58,320 nt of DNA, taken from assembly GCA_903858165.1 (NCBI GenBank), contig CAIOHZ010000210.1, positions 1-58,320 of the forward strand. Direction: 5' to 3'. Positions 29,385 through 41,790 of this stretch are shown here, piece after piece. A program made the position numbers and the translations under genes. This DNA is from an uncultured Pseudomonadota bacterium. Lineage in GTDB: Bacteria; Pseudomonadota; Gammaproteobacteria; Steroidobacterales; Steroidobacteraceae. The notes beneath the pieces are model-generated. The model did not search any database and was not told the DNA's origin. It saw only the letters and a program-made list of their open reading frames with translations. The stretch's first letter is position 1. Each line of letters begins with the position of its first letter.

Positions 29385-30236
29385 TCAACGCTCCGCCGGC
29401 GACACCGCCACGCGCACCCGAATCTTCTCGCCCGGGTCATAGGGCAAGCGAGTCTGGTAGGTACGGCCCTGATACTCGTACGTCACGCGGTAGCCGTCGT
29501 TACGCTGTTCGCTCTGCGACTCGTAGCGAGTTTCGCAGCGCTCGACGGTCTCCTCCCGCCGGCCCGGAACCCGACCGTCAGCTGCACGGCGCTGCTCCGC
29601 GACGTCGTGGCCGACCGCTGCACCAATGATGGCCCCGGCCACCGTGGCTGCACGGCGTCCATCACCACGGCCAATTTGGTTACCCACCGCTCCGCCCAAC
29701 AGTCCGCCGAGGATGGCGCCACCCGCCGTGCCGTTGCGCGGGTCATAGCCGCGAATTTCACGGGTTTCATCCCAGCAGTCACGCACTGGAACCTGGCGCC
29801 GAACCTCGCGAGTGATCGGGTCGACGGACACGACGCGCGCATAGTCGAACTCTACATCGCGGTCATCGCGTTCGCTGGCGTTCACGTAGCGGACTGGGCT
29901 GGCGCTGGTGTAGCTCCCGACGGGGTAACTGCCGTACTGACCGCCGTAGTTCGTGCCATATCCCGGGCCGTAGTAATTGGGCGCGTAATAGTTACGGCCG
30001 TAGTAGTTGCCGCCGTAGTTGCCGGGGGTAAGGTCCACGCCGAGCACGAACGTGTCACGGTTTCGGCCGTACGAGCCATAGCGATTACCGTGATGGGCGC
30101 GGCCATCGTGGCGCCCACTATCCCGCCAGCCACCACGGTCGTGGTCACGGCCGTCAGCCAAGGCAGGCATAGCCACGGTCAGCCCAACCGCCATCGTGGC
30201 GGCAGCGAAGAGGGAAGTGACGGGAAGCATCTTCAT
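29385..30236 (-). CDS. Exported glycine-zipper (2TM) outer-membrane-type protein with Tyr/Gly/Asn-rich segment
   Basis: A 283-residue protein with a signal peptide (ending ALA at 27). A basic His/Arg/Gly-rich stretch (30-60) is followed by a low-complexity Tyr/Asn/Gly segment at about 73-109 with repeated NYYG/NYGG units. A glycine-zipper hairpin at about 171-210 (GGAILGGLLGGAVGNQIG, AGAIIGAAVGHDV) resembles SlyB/YMGG proteins. The C-terminal part (ETVERCETRYESQSE, DGYRVTYEYQGRTY) is the family tail. It is the first gene of the PepSY-PhoP-PhoQ-hrpA operon. Its role is presumably envelope integrity or stress sensing; the Tyr/Gly segment has no assigned function. Confidence 0.85.
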   Translation of the reverse strand: MKMLPVTSLFAAATMAVGLTVAMPALADGRDHDRGGWRDSGRHDGRAHHGNRYGSYGRNRDTFVLGVDLTPGNYGGNYYGRNYYAPNYYGPGYGTNYGGQYGSYPVGSYTSASPVRYVNASERDDRDVEFDYARVVSVDPITREVRRQVPVRDCWDETREIRGYDPRNGTAGGAILGGLLGGAVGNQIGRGDGRRAATVAGAIIGAAVGHDVAEQRRAADGRVPGRREETVERCETRYESQSEQRNDGYRVTYEYQGRTYQTRLPYDPGEKIRVRVAVSPAER

Positions 30237-30294
30237 GGCAGGTCTCCAGTAGTCGGCTCGGATGCGAGCCTTGGAGCGACTTTGCTCCCCCCTG

Positions 30295-30312
30295 CCTGAA
30301 CCGAACCTGAAC
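30295..30312 (-). promoter_or_regulatory. PhoP-box-like direct repeat upstream of the glycine-zipper operon
   Basis: On the minus strand GTTCAGG is repeated after 11 bases (GTTCAGG-TTCG-GTTCAGG), about 60 bases ahead of the first operon gene. OmpR/PhoP-family dimers bind direct repeats of 6-7 bases with 11-bp period, so this is a good candidate autoregulatory site. Confidence 0.55.
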
Positions 30313-30314
30313 GG

Positions 30315-31143
30315 TTATTTCAGCTCGCGCTTGACCTCGTCCCAAGCGGCATTGGCGCGCTCCAGGCCCGCCTCGGCGACCGTCAACCCTTGGGCCGCCA
30401 GCTTTCGCTCCACACCACGGAAGCGCTGCTCGAAGCGCTGATTGGTGCCACGCAAGGCCGCTTCAGGGTCCACACCCAAGTGCCGCGCCAAATTCACCAT
30501 GGCGAACAACACATCGCCGAGTTCCGCTTCGGTTTCGGTGGCCACCCCACTGGCCACTGCCAACTGCAATTCACCCACTTCCTCGACAATCTTGGCGAGC
30601 ACACCGGAGGTATCCGGCCAATCAAAGCCCACCCGCGAAGCACGACGCCCGAGCTTCGCGGCGCGCGCCAAAGCAGGCAGCGACAGCGGAATATCGTCCA
30701 GCACACTGATGTGGCCGCGGGCAGCTTTCTCGCGGCCCTTCTGCTCTTCCCAGAGCATGGTTTGCAGCGCGGCATCGCCGACCGCTGCGCCACCAAAGAC
30801 GTGCGGGTGGCGCCGCACCATCTTGTCGACCAAGCCACGCGCCACATCGGCGAAAGCGAACTCGTGCTGCTCTTCTGCCAAGCGGCTGTGAAACGCCACT
30901 TGAAACAGCAGGTCGCCCAGTTCTTCGCGCAAGGCGCCCAGATCGCGCCGGGCAATGGCGTCGGCCACTTCGTAGGCTTCCTCCAAGGTATATGGCGCGA
31001 TGGTGTCGAAGGTTTGCTCGAGGTCCCACGGGCAGCCGCCTTGCGGGGCGCGCAGACGCGCCATCAGGGCCGTCAGGCGCGCGAAGGCGGCGGCTGGCGT
31101 GCCGTCATCCACCGGCAAACCGATCGCGTCGAGTTCTGGTGCG

Positions 31144-31151
<8 letters not shown>
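30315..31151 (-). CDS. mazG: Nucleoside triphosphate pyrophosphohydrolase MazG
   Basis: A 278-residue protein with two MazG domains. The first has CPWDLEQTFDTIAPYTLEEA and EELGDLLFQVAFHSRL; the second has KIVEEVGELQLAV and ELGDVLFAMVNLARHLGVDPEAAL. EExxE-type metal sites are visible in both. It hydrolyses (d)NTPs to monophosphates, cleaning the nucleotide pool and lowering ppGpp in E. coli. The start at 31151 matches the family N-terminus and lies eight bases inside the end of the upstream CoA pyrophosphatase. The frame continues upstream to 31262 without family similarity. Confidence 0.95.
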
Positions 31152-33230
<2,079 letters not shown>

Positions 33231-33253
33231 ACCCTTTGCGCAAGGAAGCGCCC

Positions 33254-34138
33254 ATGTTCACGCTGGAACTTTGCCGCTGGGATGACAACGAAGCGGACCT
33301 GCGTGCCGTGCGCACCATGGTCTTCATAGAAGAACAAGCTATTCCAGAACACGAGGAATGGGACGAGATGGACGCAGTTAGCGTTCACTTGATAGCGCGC
33401 CTCGATGGTCGCGCCGTAGGCACCGGTCGCCTGCTGCCGGATGGCCGTATCGGACGTATGGCGGTGCTAAAAGAAGCGCGCCGCACCGGGCTCGGTAGTG
33501 CCATCCTCCAACGTCTCATGGCGGCCGCCAGCAGCGCCGGCCATGCAGAAAGTGTGCTGAATGCCCAAGTAGCAGTCATGCCGTTCTATGCGGCACACGG
33601 GTTTCAGCCTGAAGGCGAGGTCTTCGACGAGTGCGACATTCCGCACCAGCGCATGCGTGCGCAGTTGCAGACAGCGAAAGCCTTTGTGCCGCACCTCACG
33701 GTCGCTGCGGTTATCGAGCAAGAGGGGCGCTACCTGCTGGTGGAAGAACTGGTCCACGGGCGTCCCGTATTGAACCAGCCCGCCGGACATGTTGAAGCCC
33801 ACGAGACGCTCGTGGACGCCGTGGTCCGCGAAGTTCTCGAAGAGACCGGCTACCGGTTCGTACCGGAAGCCATTCTTGGCCTCTACGAATGGCCGCGGCC
33901 CGACGGCGAAACGTATCTGCGCGTGGCTTTCCGCGGGCGCGTAATCGGTACGCCACGCGCCGAACTCGACCCCGACATTTTGCGCACCTTATGGCTGGAT
34001 GCGGCAGCGATAGCAAGCGCCGGAGCAGCCACGCCATCGCGCCTGCGTTCGGGGCTGGTGCTGCAGTGTCTGGCCGACTATGAAGCCGGCCGCAGTCTGC
34101 CGCTCGACACCCTCCGTACTTGGCGCGGTCGTACCTGA
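33254..34138 (+). CDS. GNAT acetyltransferase-Nudix hydrolase fusion (Nudix half NudJ-like)
   Basis: A 294-residue two-domain protein. Residues about 1-140 are an ElaA/YjcF-like GNAT domain (MVFIEEQAIPEHEEWDEMD, VGTGRLLPDGRIGRMAVLKE, acetyl-CoA loop RRTGLGSA at 76-83). Residues about 147-290 are a Nudix domain with an intact box: G178, E184, R192-E193, E196-E197, G199. The second half resembles NudJ, a thiamine-PP/nucleotide phosphatase encoded beside mnmA and purB in many gammaproteobacteria, and here too it lies between them. The ATG at 33254 has AAGGAAG seven bases upstream. No stop, frameshift or restart site separates the domains, so this is one polypeptide. Confidence 0.88.
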   Translation: MFTLELCRWDDNEADLRAVRTMVFIEEQAIPEHEEWDEMDAVSVHLIARLDGRAVGTGRLLPDGRIGRMAVLKEARRTGLGSAILQRLMAAASSAGHAESVLNAQVAVMPFYAAHGFQPEGEVFDECDIPHQRMRAQLQTAKAFVPHLTVAAVIEQEGRYLLVEELVHGRPVLNQPAGHVEAHETLVDAVVREVLEETGYRFVPEAILGLYEWPRPDGETYLRVAFRGRVIGTPRAELDPDILRTLWLDAAAIASAGAATPSRLRSGLVLQCLADYEAGRSLPLDTLRTWRGRT

Positions 34139-34250
34139 GCCCCGCTACTGACGCTTTGCACGGCGGAACGAACCACGGCTCACTGTCGGTCGATGCCGGT
34201 TCCCACGTCGGGGTATCTTGAGAGCACGTCCTGCCAACCCGAGGCATCCC

Positions 34251-35255
34251 ATGCTCCTCCGCCGCCCTCGTGCATTCGTGACCGCCAGCCTGCTAATGGC
34301 GTTCAGTATCGCCACCCCTATCGTCAGCTTGGCTGCCAACGCCGAGGCGCAGTGGTTACCGCAAGCGCGTAGCAACGCCCTGCTACCACCGACCACCCGT
34401 GCGCAGCTGTATGCAACGCTGGACCGCTATCTGGTGGCGCTCAAGACCCGCGACCCGCTGAAGGTGGACTGGGCGGTGCACGTGCGCAACACCGAGAACA
34501 ACGTGGCGCTCATGGTGGGCGACGGCTTGTGGGGCACTATCACGGGCCTTGGTCCCTATGATCTTCGCTACGCCGACCCCATCACGGGACAGGTGGCCTT
34601 GTTCACGACAGTGACCGAAACTCGCGAAACCTCGGCCATGACGCTGCGGCTGCGGGTTGTCGCAGGCAAGGTCAGCGAAGTGGAAACCCTGGTGGTACGC
34701 CAGAGCGACTCGGGCATACGCTTCGAGGGACAAAAGTTCGAAGACAAGCCAGTGATGAACGAGGTACTACCACCGGCAGAGCGACTGCCACGCGCGCGCA
34801 TGGTGGCCTTGGCCGATGGCTATTTCGACACCCTGCAACTGAATGACGGCACGTTGTTCACGAAGTTTCACCCCGACTGCAACCGGGTAGAGAACGGCGT
34901 GCGAACGACGTACAACCCAGATTTTGCCGTGGTTCCCGTCGCCAAACTCGGCTGTGAAGAACAGTTCCGCATGGGCAACTACCGCTACGACGACCGTCTG
35001 CGCGACCGTCGTTTTCCTCTCATCGACGAGGAGCGCGGCGTGGTGCTGGCGGCTGCCTTCATTGATCATTCGGGGCGGCTGACCACCTACCAACTGACCG
35101 ACGGCACCACAGTGAAGTCCCCGCTCAACCGCCCGCACAGCTTCTACCTGTTCGAGGCTTTCAAGCTGAAAGACGGCGGCATCCAACAGATCGAGGCCAA
35201 TTTCATCACCGTGCCTTACAGCATGCCCTCGCCGTGGGATGACTGGGCCCCCTAG
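34251..35255 (+). CDS. Exported protein of unknown function (DUF8021-like)
   Basis: A 334-residue protein with a signal peptide (to about LAANA at 31); the ATG at 34251 has GAGG six bases upstream. Two similar alpha+beta units are suggested. The first includes a YLVALKTRDPLKVDWA-type NTF2/SnoaL-like start and FTTVTETRETSAMTLRLRVV. The second includes ALADGYFDTLQLNDGTLFTK and ends SFYLFEAFKLKDGGIQQIEA. Secreted proteins with this pattern are annotated DUF8021; no activity is known to me. It separates the NudJ-like gene from mnmA, which are usually adjacent. Confidence 0.7.
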   Translation: MLLRRPRAFVTASLLMAFSIATPIVSLAANAEAQWLPQARSNALLPPTTRAQLYATLDRYLVALKTRDPLKVDWAVHVRNTENNVALMVGDGLWGTITGLGPYDLRYADPITGQVALFTTVTETRETSAMTLRLRVVAGKVSEVETLVVRQSDSGIRFEGQKFEDKPVMNEVLPPAERLPRARMVALADGYFDTLQLNDGTLFTKFHPDCNRVENGVRTTYNPDFAVVPVAKLGCEEQFRMGNYRYDDRLRDRRFPLIDEERGVVLAAAFIDHSGRLTTYQLTDGTTVKSPLNRPHSFYLFEAFKLKDGGIQQIEANFITVPYSMPSPWDDWAP

Positions 35256-35271
35256 CCAGTACTGGAAGAAG

Positions 35272-35292
35272 GCGGCCGGAAAACCCGGCCGC
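35272..35292 (+). terminator. GC-rich perfect hairpin after the DUF8021-like gene
   Basis: GCGGCCGG-AAAAC-CCGGCCGC, an 8-bp perfect stem, 16 bases after the stop. No U-run follows, so it may be a Rho-assisted end or an mRNA-stabilising hairpin. Confidence 0.45.
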
Positions 35293-35328
35293 GGGTAATC
35301 CTGTCTGCGGTCAGGCGGCTCCTGCCGC

Positions 35329-35334
35329 TAAAAT
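35329..35334 (+). promoter_or_regulatory. -10 box of mnmA, predicting a leaderless transcript
   Basis: TAAAAT ends seven bases before the mnmA ATG, with no Shine-Dalgarno sequence in between. A start about seven bases downstream of the box would fall on the ATG itself. The -35 region is poor. Confidence 0.4.
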
Positions 35335-35340
35335 GCAGCC

Positions 35341-36438
35341 ATGCCTACCCCACTCGTCCTCGTGGGCCTCTCCGGAGGCGTCGATTCCGCCGTTTCCGCC
35401 TGGCGCTTGCTGGAGGCAGGCTATCGCGTGGAAGGCTTCCACATGACGAACTGGGACGACGACGACGGCTACTGCACCGCCGCCGCCGACCTGCAGGATG
35501 CGCAGCGCGTGGCGGACGAACTACGTCTCCCGTTGCACCGCGTGAACTTCACTGCCGAATACCGCGACCGTGTGTTCGCCCAGTTCATCGCCGACCATGC
35601 GGCTGGCTTCACGCCCAACCCCGACGTCCTTTGCAACCGTGAAGTGAAGTTCGGCGCCTGCTTCGACCACGCCTTACGGCTCGGTGCCGACCTCGTGGCT
35701 ACGGGCCATTACGCGGCCACCCGCGATGGCCTCCTCCTGCGTGCGCGCGATGCGGACAAAGATCAAACCTATTTCCTCTGCGACGTGCCGGGTGAACGGT
35801 TGCACCAGACGCTCTTTCCGCTGGGCGAACTGCACAAGCCGGAGGTACGCGCGCTGGCCCGCGCCGCAGGGTTACCGGTCCACGCGCGCAAAGACAGCAC
35901 CGGCATCTGCTTCATTGGCGAGCGGCCCTTTCGCGACTTTCTCGCCCGCTATCTGCCCGGGCGGCCTGGCCGCATCGAAGACGAAAACGGCGCGGTGCTC
36001 GGCGAACACCGAGGAGTCGCCTTTTACACGCTTGGACAGCGCCATGGCCTCGGCCTCGGCGGACGCAGGGACGCGCCTGAAGGCGCTTGGTTCGTGGCCC
36101 GCAAAGACGTCACGCGCAATACATTGGTCGTGGTGCAAGGCCACGACCACCCGGCCCTATTGGTGAACGGGTTCGTGTGTGATCTGCCTCGCTGGATAGG
36201 CCCCCCGCCAGACTTGCAGGCGCCCACTACCGTACGCATTAGGCATCGCGCTGCAGATGTACCGTGCACGCTGGTGCTCCTGGAGGCTGCGCTGCTCCCG
36301 GCCTCGAGTACGACGGCGGCCACGGCTCTGGAAGTCCGCCTCCCAGAACCCCTGCGCGCGGTCACCCCCGGGCAGTGGGCCGTGTTCTACCAAGGCGAGC
36401 GCTGTCTGGGCGGCGGCGTGGTCCGGCGTCTAGGCTAG
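35341..36438 (+). CDS. mnmA: tRNA-specific 2-thiouridylase
   Basis: A 365-residue enzyme making s2U34 in Lys, Glu and Gln tRNAs. The PP-loop SGGVDS is at 11-16. Catalytic Cys98 (PNPDVLCNREVKFG) and Cys190 (DSTGICFIGERPFRDF) are both present. The family blocks TGHYA and YFLCDVP are visible. Its length and C-terminal beta-barrel are normal. The neighbourhood purB-NudJ-like-mnmA is conserved in gammaproteobacteria, although hflD is missing here. Confidence 0.96.
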   Translation: MPTPLVLVGLSGGVDSAVSAWRLLEAGYRVEGFHMTNWDDDDGYCTAAADLQDAQRVADELRLPLHRVNFTAEYRDRVFAQFIADHAAGFTPNPDVLCNREVKFGACFDHALRLGADLVATGHYAATRDGLLLRARDADKDQTYFLCDVPGERLHQTLFPLGELHKPEVRALARAAGLPVHARKDSTGICFIGERPFRDFLARYLPGRPGRIEDENGAVLGEHRGVAFYTLGQRHGLGLGGRRDAPEGAWFVARKDVTRNTLVVVQGHDHPALLVNGFVCDLPRWIGPPPDLQAPTTVRIRHRAADVPCTLVLLEAALLPASSTTAATALEVRLPEPLRAVTPGQWAVFYQGERCLGGGVVRRLG

Positions 36439-36445
36439 GGCCTAC

Positions 36446-36470
36446 CGACAACCGATTGCACTGGTTGTCG
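36446..36470 (+). terminator. Hairpin after mnmA
   Basis: CGACAACC-GATTGCACT-GGTTGTCG, an 8-bp perfect stem with a 9-base loop, begins eight bases after the mnmA stop. CTTTGG follows. It is a likely terminator or 3' end structure. Confidence 0.45.
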
Positions 36471-36529
36471 CTTTGGTCGTCGCTGTGGCCTTCGCCGAAG
36501 GAGACCTCCACCGCACTGCAAAATGCCGC

Positions 36530-36535
36530 TATAAT
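36530..36535 (+). promoter_or_regulatory. -10 box of acnA
   Basis: A consensus TATAAT, 59 bases before the acnA ATG. The matching -35 region (around 36507) is weak, suggesting activator dependence or sequence-context compensation. Confidence 0.5.
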
Positions 36536-36594
36536 TTGGAGGCTTGGCTGGCTGGGGTTGGCCCCGGCGGCGAGCCTTTTGCCGCGGAGGTCTC

Positions 36595-39270
<2,676 letters not shown>

Positions 39271-39275
39271 CCGCC

Positions 39276-39983
39276 ATGACCGGCTCCCAGGAGTCCGTGG
39301 AACCTGCGGGCTCCCGGGCAGCCGGTGCTTCTCCTGCCGTCGCGGTGTTCGACCTCGACGGCACACTCACCTACCGCGACACCTTCGTGCCCTGGCTGCT
39401 GGGGTTCGTGGCGCACCATCCTTCGCGTTGGTGGCGCTTGCTCGCGTTCCTGCCCATTGGCATCGCTATCGTGTGCGGCGTCCGCGACCGCGGTCGCTTG
39501 AAATCTTGGGTTTTGCGCGCCTTTGCCGGCGGTGTGGACAGCGCCGTGCTGGACCATTGGTCGGCGGCTCAAGTGCAACAGGTGGTAGAAACGCAGCTAC
39601 GCGCCGGGGCAGTAGCCACGTTACGCGCACACCAAGCCGCAGGTGACCACGTCATCCTGCTGTCTGCCAGCGTAGACGCCTACGTACCGCGCATCGGTTC
39701 GCTGCTCGGTATCACGGAAGTGATCTGCACCGGGGTTCGCTGGCATGAAGATGGACGGCTCGATGGCCGCCTGACCACGGCGAACCGTCAAGGCGAAGAA
39801 AAAGCCGTGGTGTTGCGCGCCCTGCGGGAAAGGTTTCCCGGCCGCGACTTCGCCGCCTATGGCAACACCACCGGTGACTTGCCGCATTTGCGGCTGGTGG
39901 AACGGCCCTTGCTCGTGAATAGCAACGCCAGCGCCAAGCGCCAGGCCGCGGCCCTCGGCATTGCCACCGACGAATGGCCTTGA
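39276..39983 (+). CDS. HAD-IB family phosphatase
   Basis: A 235-residue haloacid-dehalogenase hydrolase. Motif I is FDLDGT at 25-30 (Asp26, Asp28), motif II is LLSAS at about 124-128, and motif IV/III is AYGNTTGDLPHL. A hydrophobic stretch at about 40-70 lies in the helical cap region (WWRLLAFLPIGIAIVCGV). Relatives include phosphoserine phosphatase and lysophosphatidate phosphatase-like HAD-IB proteins; the substrate is not predictable. It is five bases downstream of acnA. Confidence 0.85.
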   Translation: MTGSQESVEPAGSRAAGASPAVAVFDLDGTLTYRDTFVPWLLGFVAHHPSRWWRLLAFLPIGIAIVCGVRDRGRLKSWVLRAFAGGVDSAVLDHWSAAQVQQVVETQLRAGAVATLRAHQAAGDHVILLSASVDAYVPRIGSLLGITEVICTGVRWHEDGRLDGRLTTANRQGEEKAVVLRALRERFPGRDFAAYGNTTGDLPHLRLVERPLLVNSNASAKRQAAALGIATDEWP

Positions 39984-40051
39984 TAAAACCCCGTTGCTGC
40001 ACCTACGCTGAACCTAGCGACGTCTACGGTCTTTTCACTGCAACCCGGTAA

Positions 40052-40072
40052 GTCCAACTGCTCCGGTTGGAC
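40052..40072 (+). terminator. Hairpin between the HAD gene and msrP
   Basis: GTCCAAC-TGCTCCG-GTTGGAC, a perfect 7-bp stem in the 108-base gap. It lies 19 bases ahead of msrP and could terminate the upstream transcript or lie in the msrP leader. Confidence 0.35.
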
Positions 40073-40091
40073 ACCCCGTGTGGAGCTTCCC

Positions 40092-41093
40092 ATGCGCATT
40101 CACCGCCCCACCACTATTCTTCCGAGCGAAATCACCCCCCGCGCCGTCCGTGACGAGCGGCGTGCAGTACTGAAAGCGCTTGGCCTCGGCGCAGGTCAAT
40201 TGGCCATCGGCGGTAGCGCCTTCGGGCTACTGAACACGGCCAATGCCGCTACCAGTGCCGCAGCGCCTGCAGCAAGCGCGAGCCGCACCAAGCTGGTGAC
40301 TCGTCCTTCGCCGTACAGCACTCGCGAAGCCCCCAACAGTTACGCGGACATTACCGGCTACAACAACTTCTACGAGTTCGGGCTGGACAAAACGGACCCG
40401 GCGGCCAACGCCCACACGCTGAAGCCGCGGCCGTGGAAGGTGACCATCGACGGCGAATGTGACAAGCCCGGCACCTACGACCTCGACGCGCTCATCAAGC
40501 CGCATGCGCTGGAAGACCGTATCTACCGCTTCCGTTGCGTGGAGGCTTGGTCCATGGTCATTCCGTGGGTCGGCTTTCCGCTCGGCGATTTACTGAAGCG
40601 TTTCGCGCCCAACTCGCGTGCGAAATTCGTGGAGTTCACCACGCTGATGGACCCGGCGCAGATGCCCGGCCAGCGGCGCCCTGTGCTCGACTGGCCCTAT
40701 CGCGAAGGCCTGCGTATGGACGAAGCCATGCACCCGCTCGCCATCCTCGCCGTGGGCCTCTATGGCGAAGTATTGCCGAACCAGAACGGTGCGCCGTTGC
40801 GGTTGGTGGTGCCCTGGAAGTATGGGTTCAAGAACATCAAGAGCATTGTGCGCATTCGCTTTACCGAAAAAGCGCCGGCTACTGCCTGGAATGTGGCCGC
40901 TCCAGATGAATACGGGTTCTTCGCCAACGTGAACCCGGACGTCGACCATCCGCGTTGGAGCCAGGCACGCGAGCGCCGCATCGGCGCCGGCGGTGGCCTG
41001 TTCGCCGCGAAGATAGATACCCAACCGTTCAACGGCTATGCCGCGCAGGTCGCCGGCCTCTACCGCGGTCTGGACCTCAAGAAATGGTTCTGA
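40092..41093 (+). CDS. msrP: Periplasmic protein-methionine-sulfoxide reductase, molybdopterin subunit
   Basis: A 333-residue MsrP/YedY. It has a twin-arginine signal (RRAVLKALG from 23), the Mo-ligand Cys149 in [27 protein letters not shown], and the C-terminal IDTQPFNGY...[12 protein letters not shown]. It reduces methionine sulfoxide in periplasmic proteins with electrons from MsrQ. GGAG lies six bases before the ATG at 40092; the in-frame GTG at 40080 overlaps that ribosome site. The msrQ start lies inside its last codons. Confidence 0.95.
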   Translation: MRIHRPTTILPSEITPRAVRDERRAVLKALGLGAGQLAIGGSAFGLLNTANAATSAAAPAASASRTKLVTRPSPYSTREAPNSYADITGYNNFYEFGLDKTDPAANAHTLKPRPWKVTIDGECDKPGTYDLDALIKPHALEDRIYRFRCVEAWSMVIPWVGFPLGDLLKRFAPNSRAKFVEFTTLMDPAQMPGQRRPVLDWPYREGLRMDEAMHPLAILAVGLYGEVLPNQNGAPLRLVVPWKYGFKNIKSIVRIRFTEKAPATAWNVAAPDEYGFFANVNPDVDHPRWSQARERRIGAGGGLFAAKIDTQPFNGYAAQVAGLYRGLDLKKWF

Positions 41094-41713
41094 CGCCCAG
41101 TCGCGAGCAAGCCCGCTACGGCATGCTGACGCGCTGGGACATGCTGCGCTACGGTCTACATGTAGGGCTGCTGGTACCGCTGCTGCTGCTGGGGTTAGGC
41201 GCCTTCGAACTGGCGGGCCAGTCGTTAGGCCCGGACCCAGTCGAAACGCTGTTGCGTGAACTGGGCTGGTGGGCAGTCACGCTGCTGGTGGCAGGGCTCG
41301 CCGTCACGCCGGTGCGCCACTGGCTGAAGCAAGCGCCCCTGCTGCGCTTGCGCCGCCCCTTAGGCTTGTGGGGCTTCACCTATGCGGTGCTGCACTTCAC
41401 CGTCTATCTGGTGCTCGACCGGCAACTGGCTTGGGCAGAGATACTGAAAGACTTGATCAAGCGCCCGTACATCATGGTGGGCTTCGCGGCGGTGGTACTG
41501 CTCTTGCCGCTGGCTGCAACATCAACCGCGTGGGCCATGCGCAAGCTCGGGCGTCGCTGGCAGAAGCTGCACAGGCTAGCTTACTTGGCAGCCGTACTCG
41601 GCGTGCTGCACTTCTTGCTGCAGGTGAAGAAGGACCTGACCGAGCCGCTGATCTACGCGGCCGTGCTAGGCGCGCTACTGGGCTGGCGGGTAATTCGCCA
41701 CCGCAGCAAATAG
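41084..41713 (+). CDS. msrQ: MsrQ heme-binding membrane subunit
   Basis: A 209-residue membrane protein of the ferric-reductase-like family with five or six hydrophobic segments. It has the family blocks [16 protein letters not shown] and [27 protein letters not shown]; the histidines there are the likely heme ligands. It passes electrons from the quinone pool to MsrP. The ATG at 41084 lies ten bases inside the msrP end. A downstream ATG (41123) would be an alternative start. Confidence 0.93.
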   Translation: MVLTPSREQARYGMLTRWDMLRYGLHVGLLVPLLLLGLGAFELAGQSLGPDPVETLLRELGWWAVTLLVAGLAVTPVRHWLKQAPLLRLRRPLGLWGFTYAVLHFTVYLVLDRQLAWAEILKDLIKRPYIMVGFAAVVLLLPLAATSTAWAMRKLGRRWQKLHRLAYLAAVLGVLHFLLQVKKDLTEPLIYAAVLGALLGWRVIRHRSK

Positions 41714-41749
41714 GCCGCAGCTAGCCCAGCTTGGCTGGTTTCCAAAGGG

Positions 41750-41774
41750 GCCGCGGCCAAACAGCGGCCGCGGC
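41750..41774. terminator. Bidirectional GC-rich hairpin between msrQ and the MetE-like gene
   Basis: GCCGCGGCC-AAACAGC-GGCCGCGGC, a perfect 9-bp stem between two convergent genes. It is well placed to end both transcripts, though there is no U-run on either side. Confidence 0.5.
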
Positions 41775-41790
41775 AAGGCTCAATTAGCTA

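Noticed and set aside
29600-30200. Repeats in the glycine-zipper gene considered as a CRISPR-like or mobile repeat array
   Set aside because: The repeats are in frame, vary in length, have no spacers, and simply encode the Tyr/Gly/Asn-rich protein segment.
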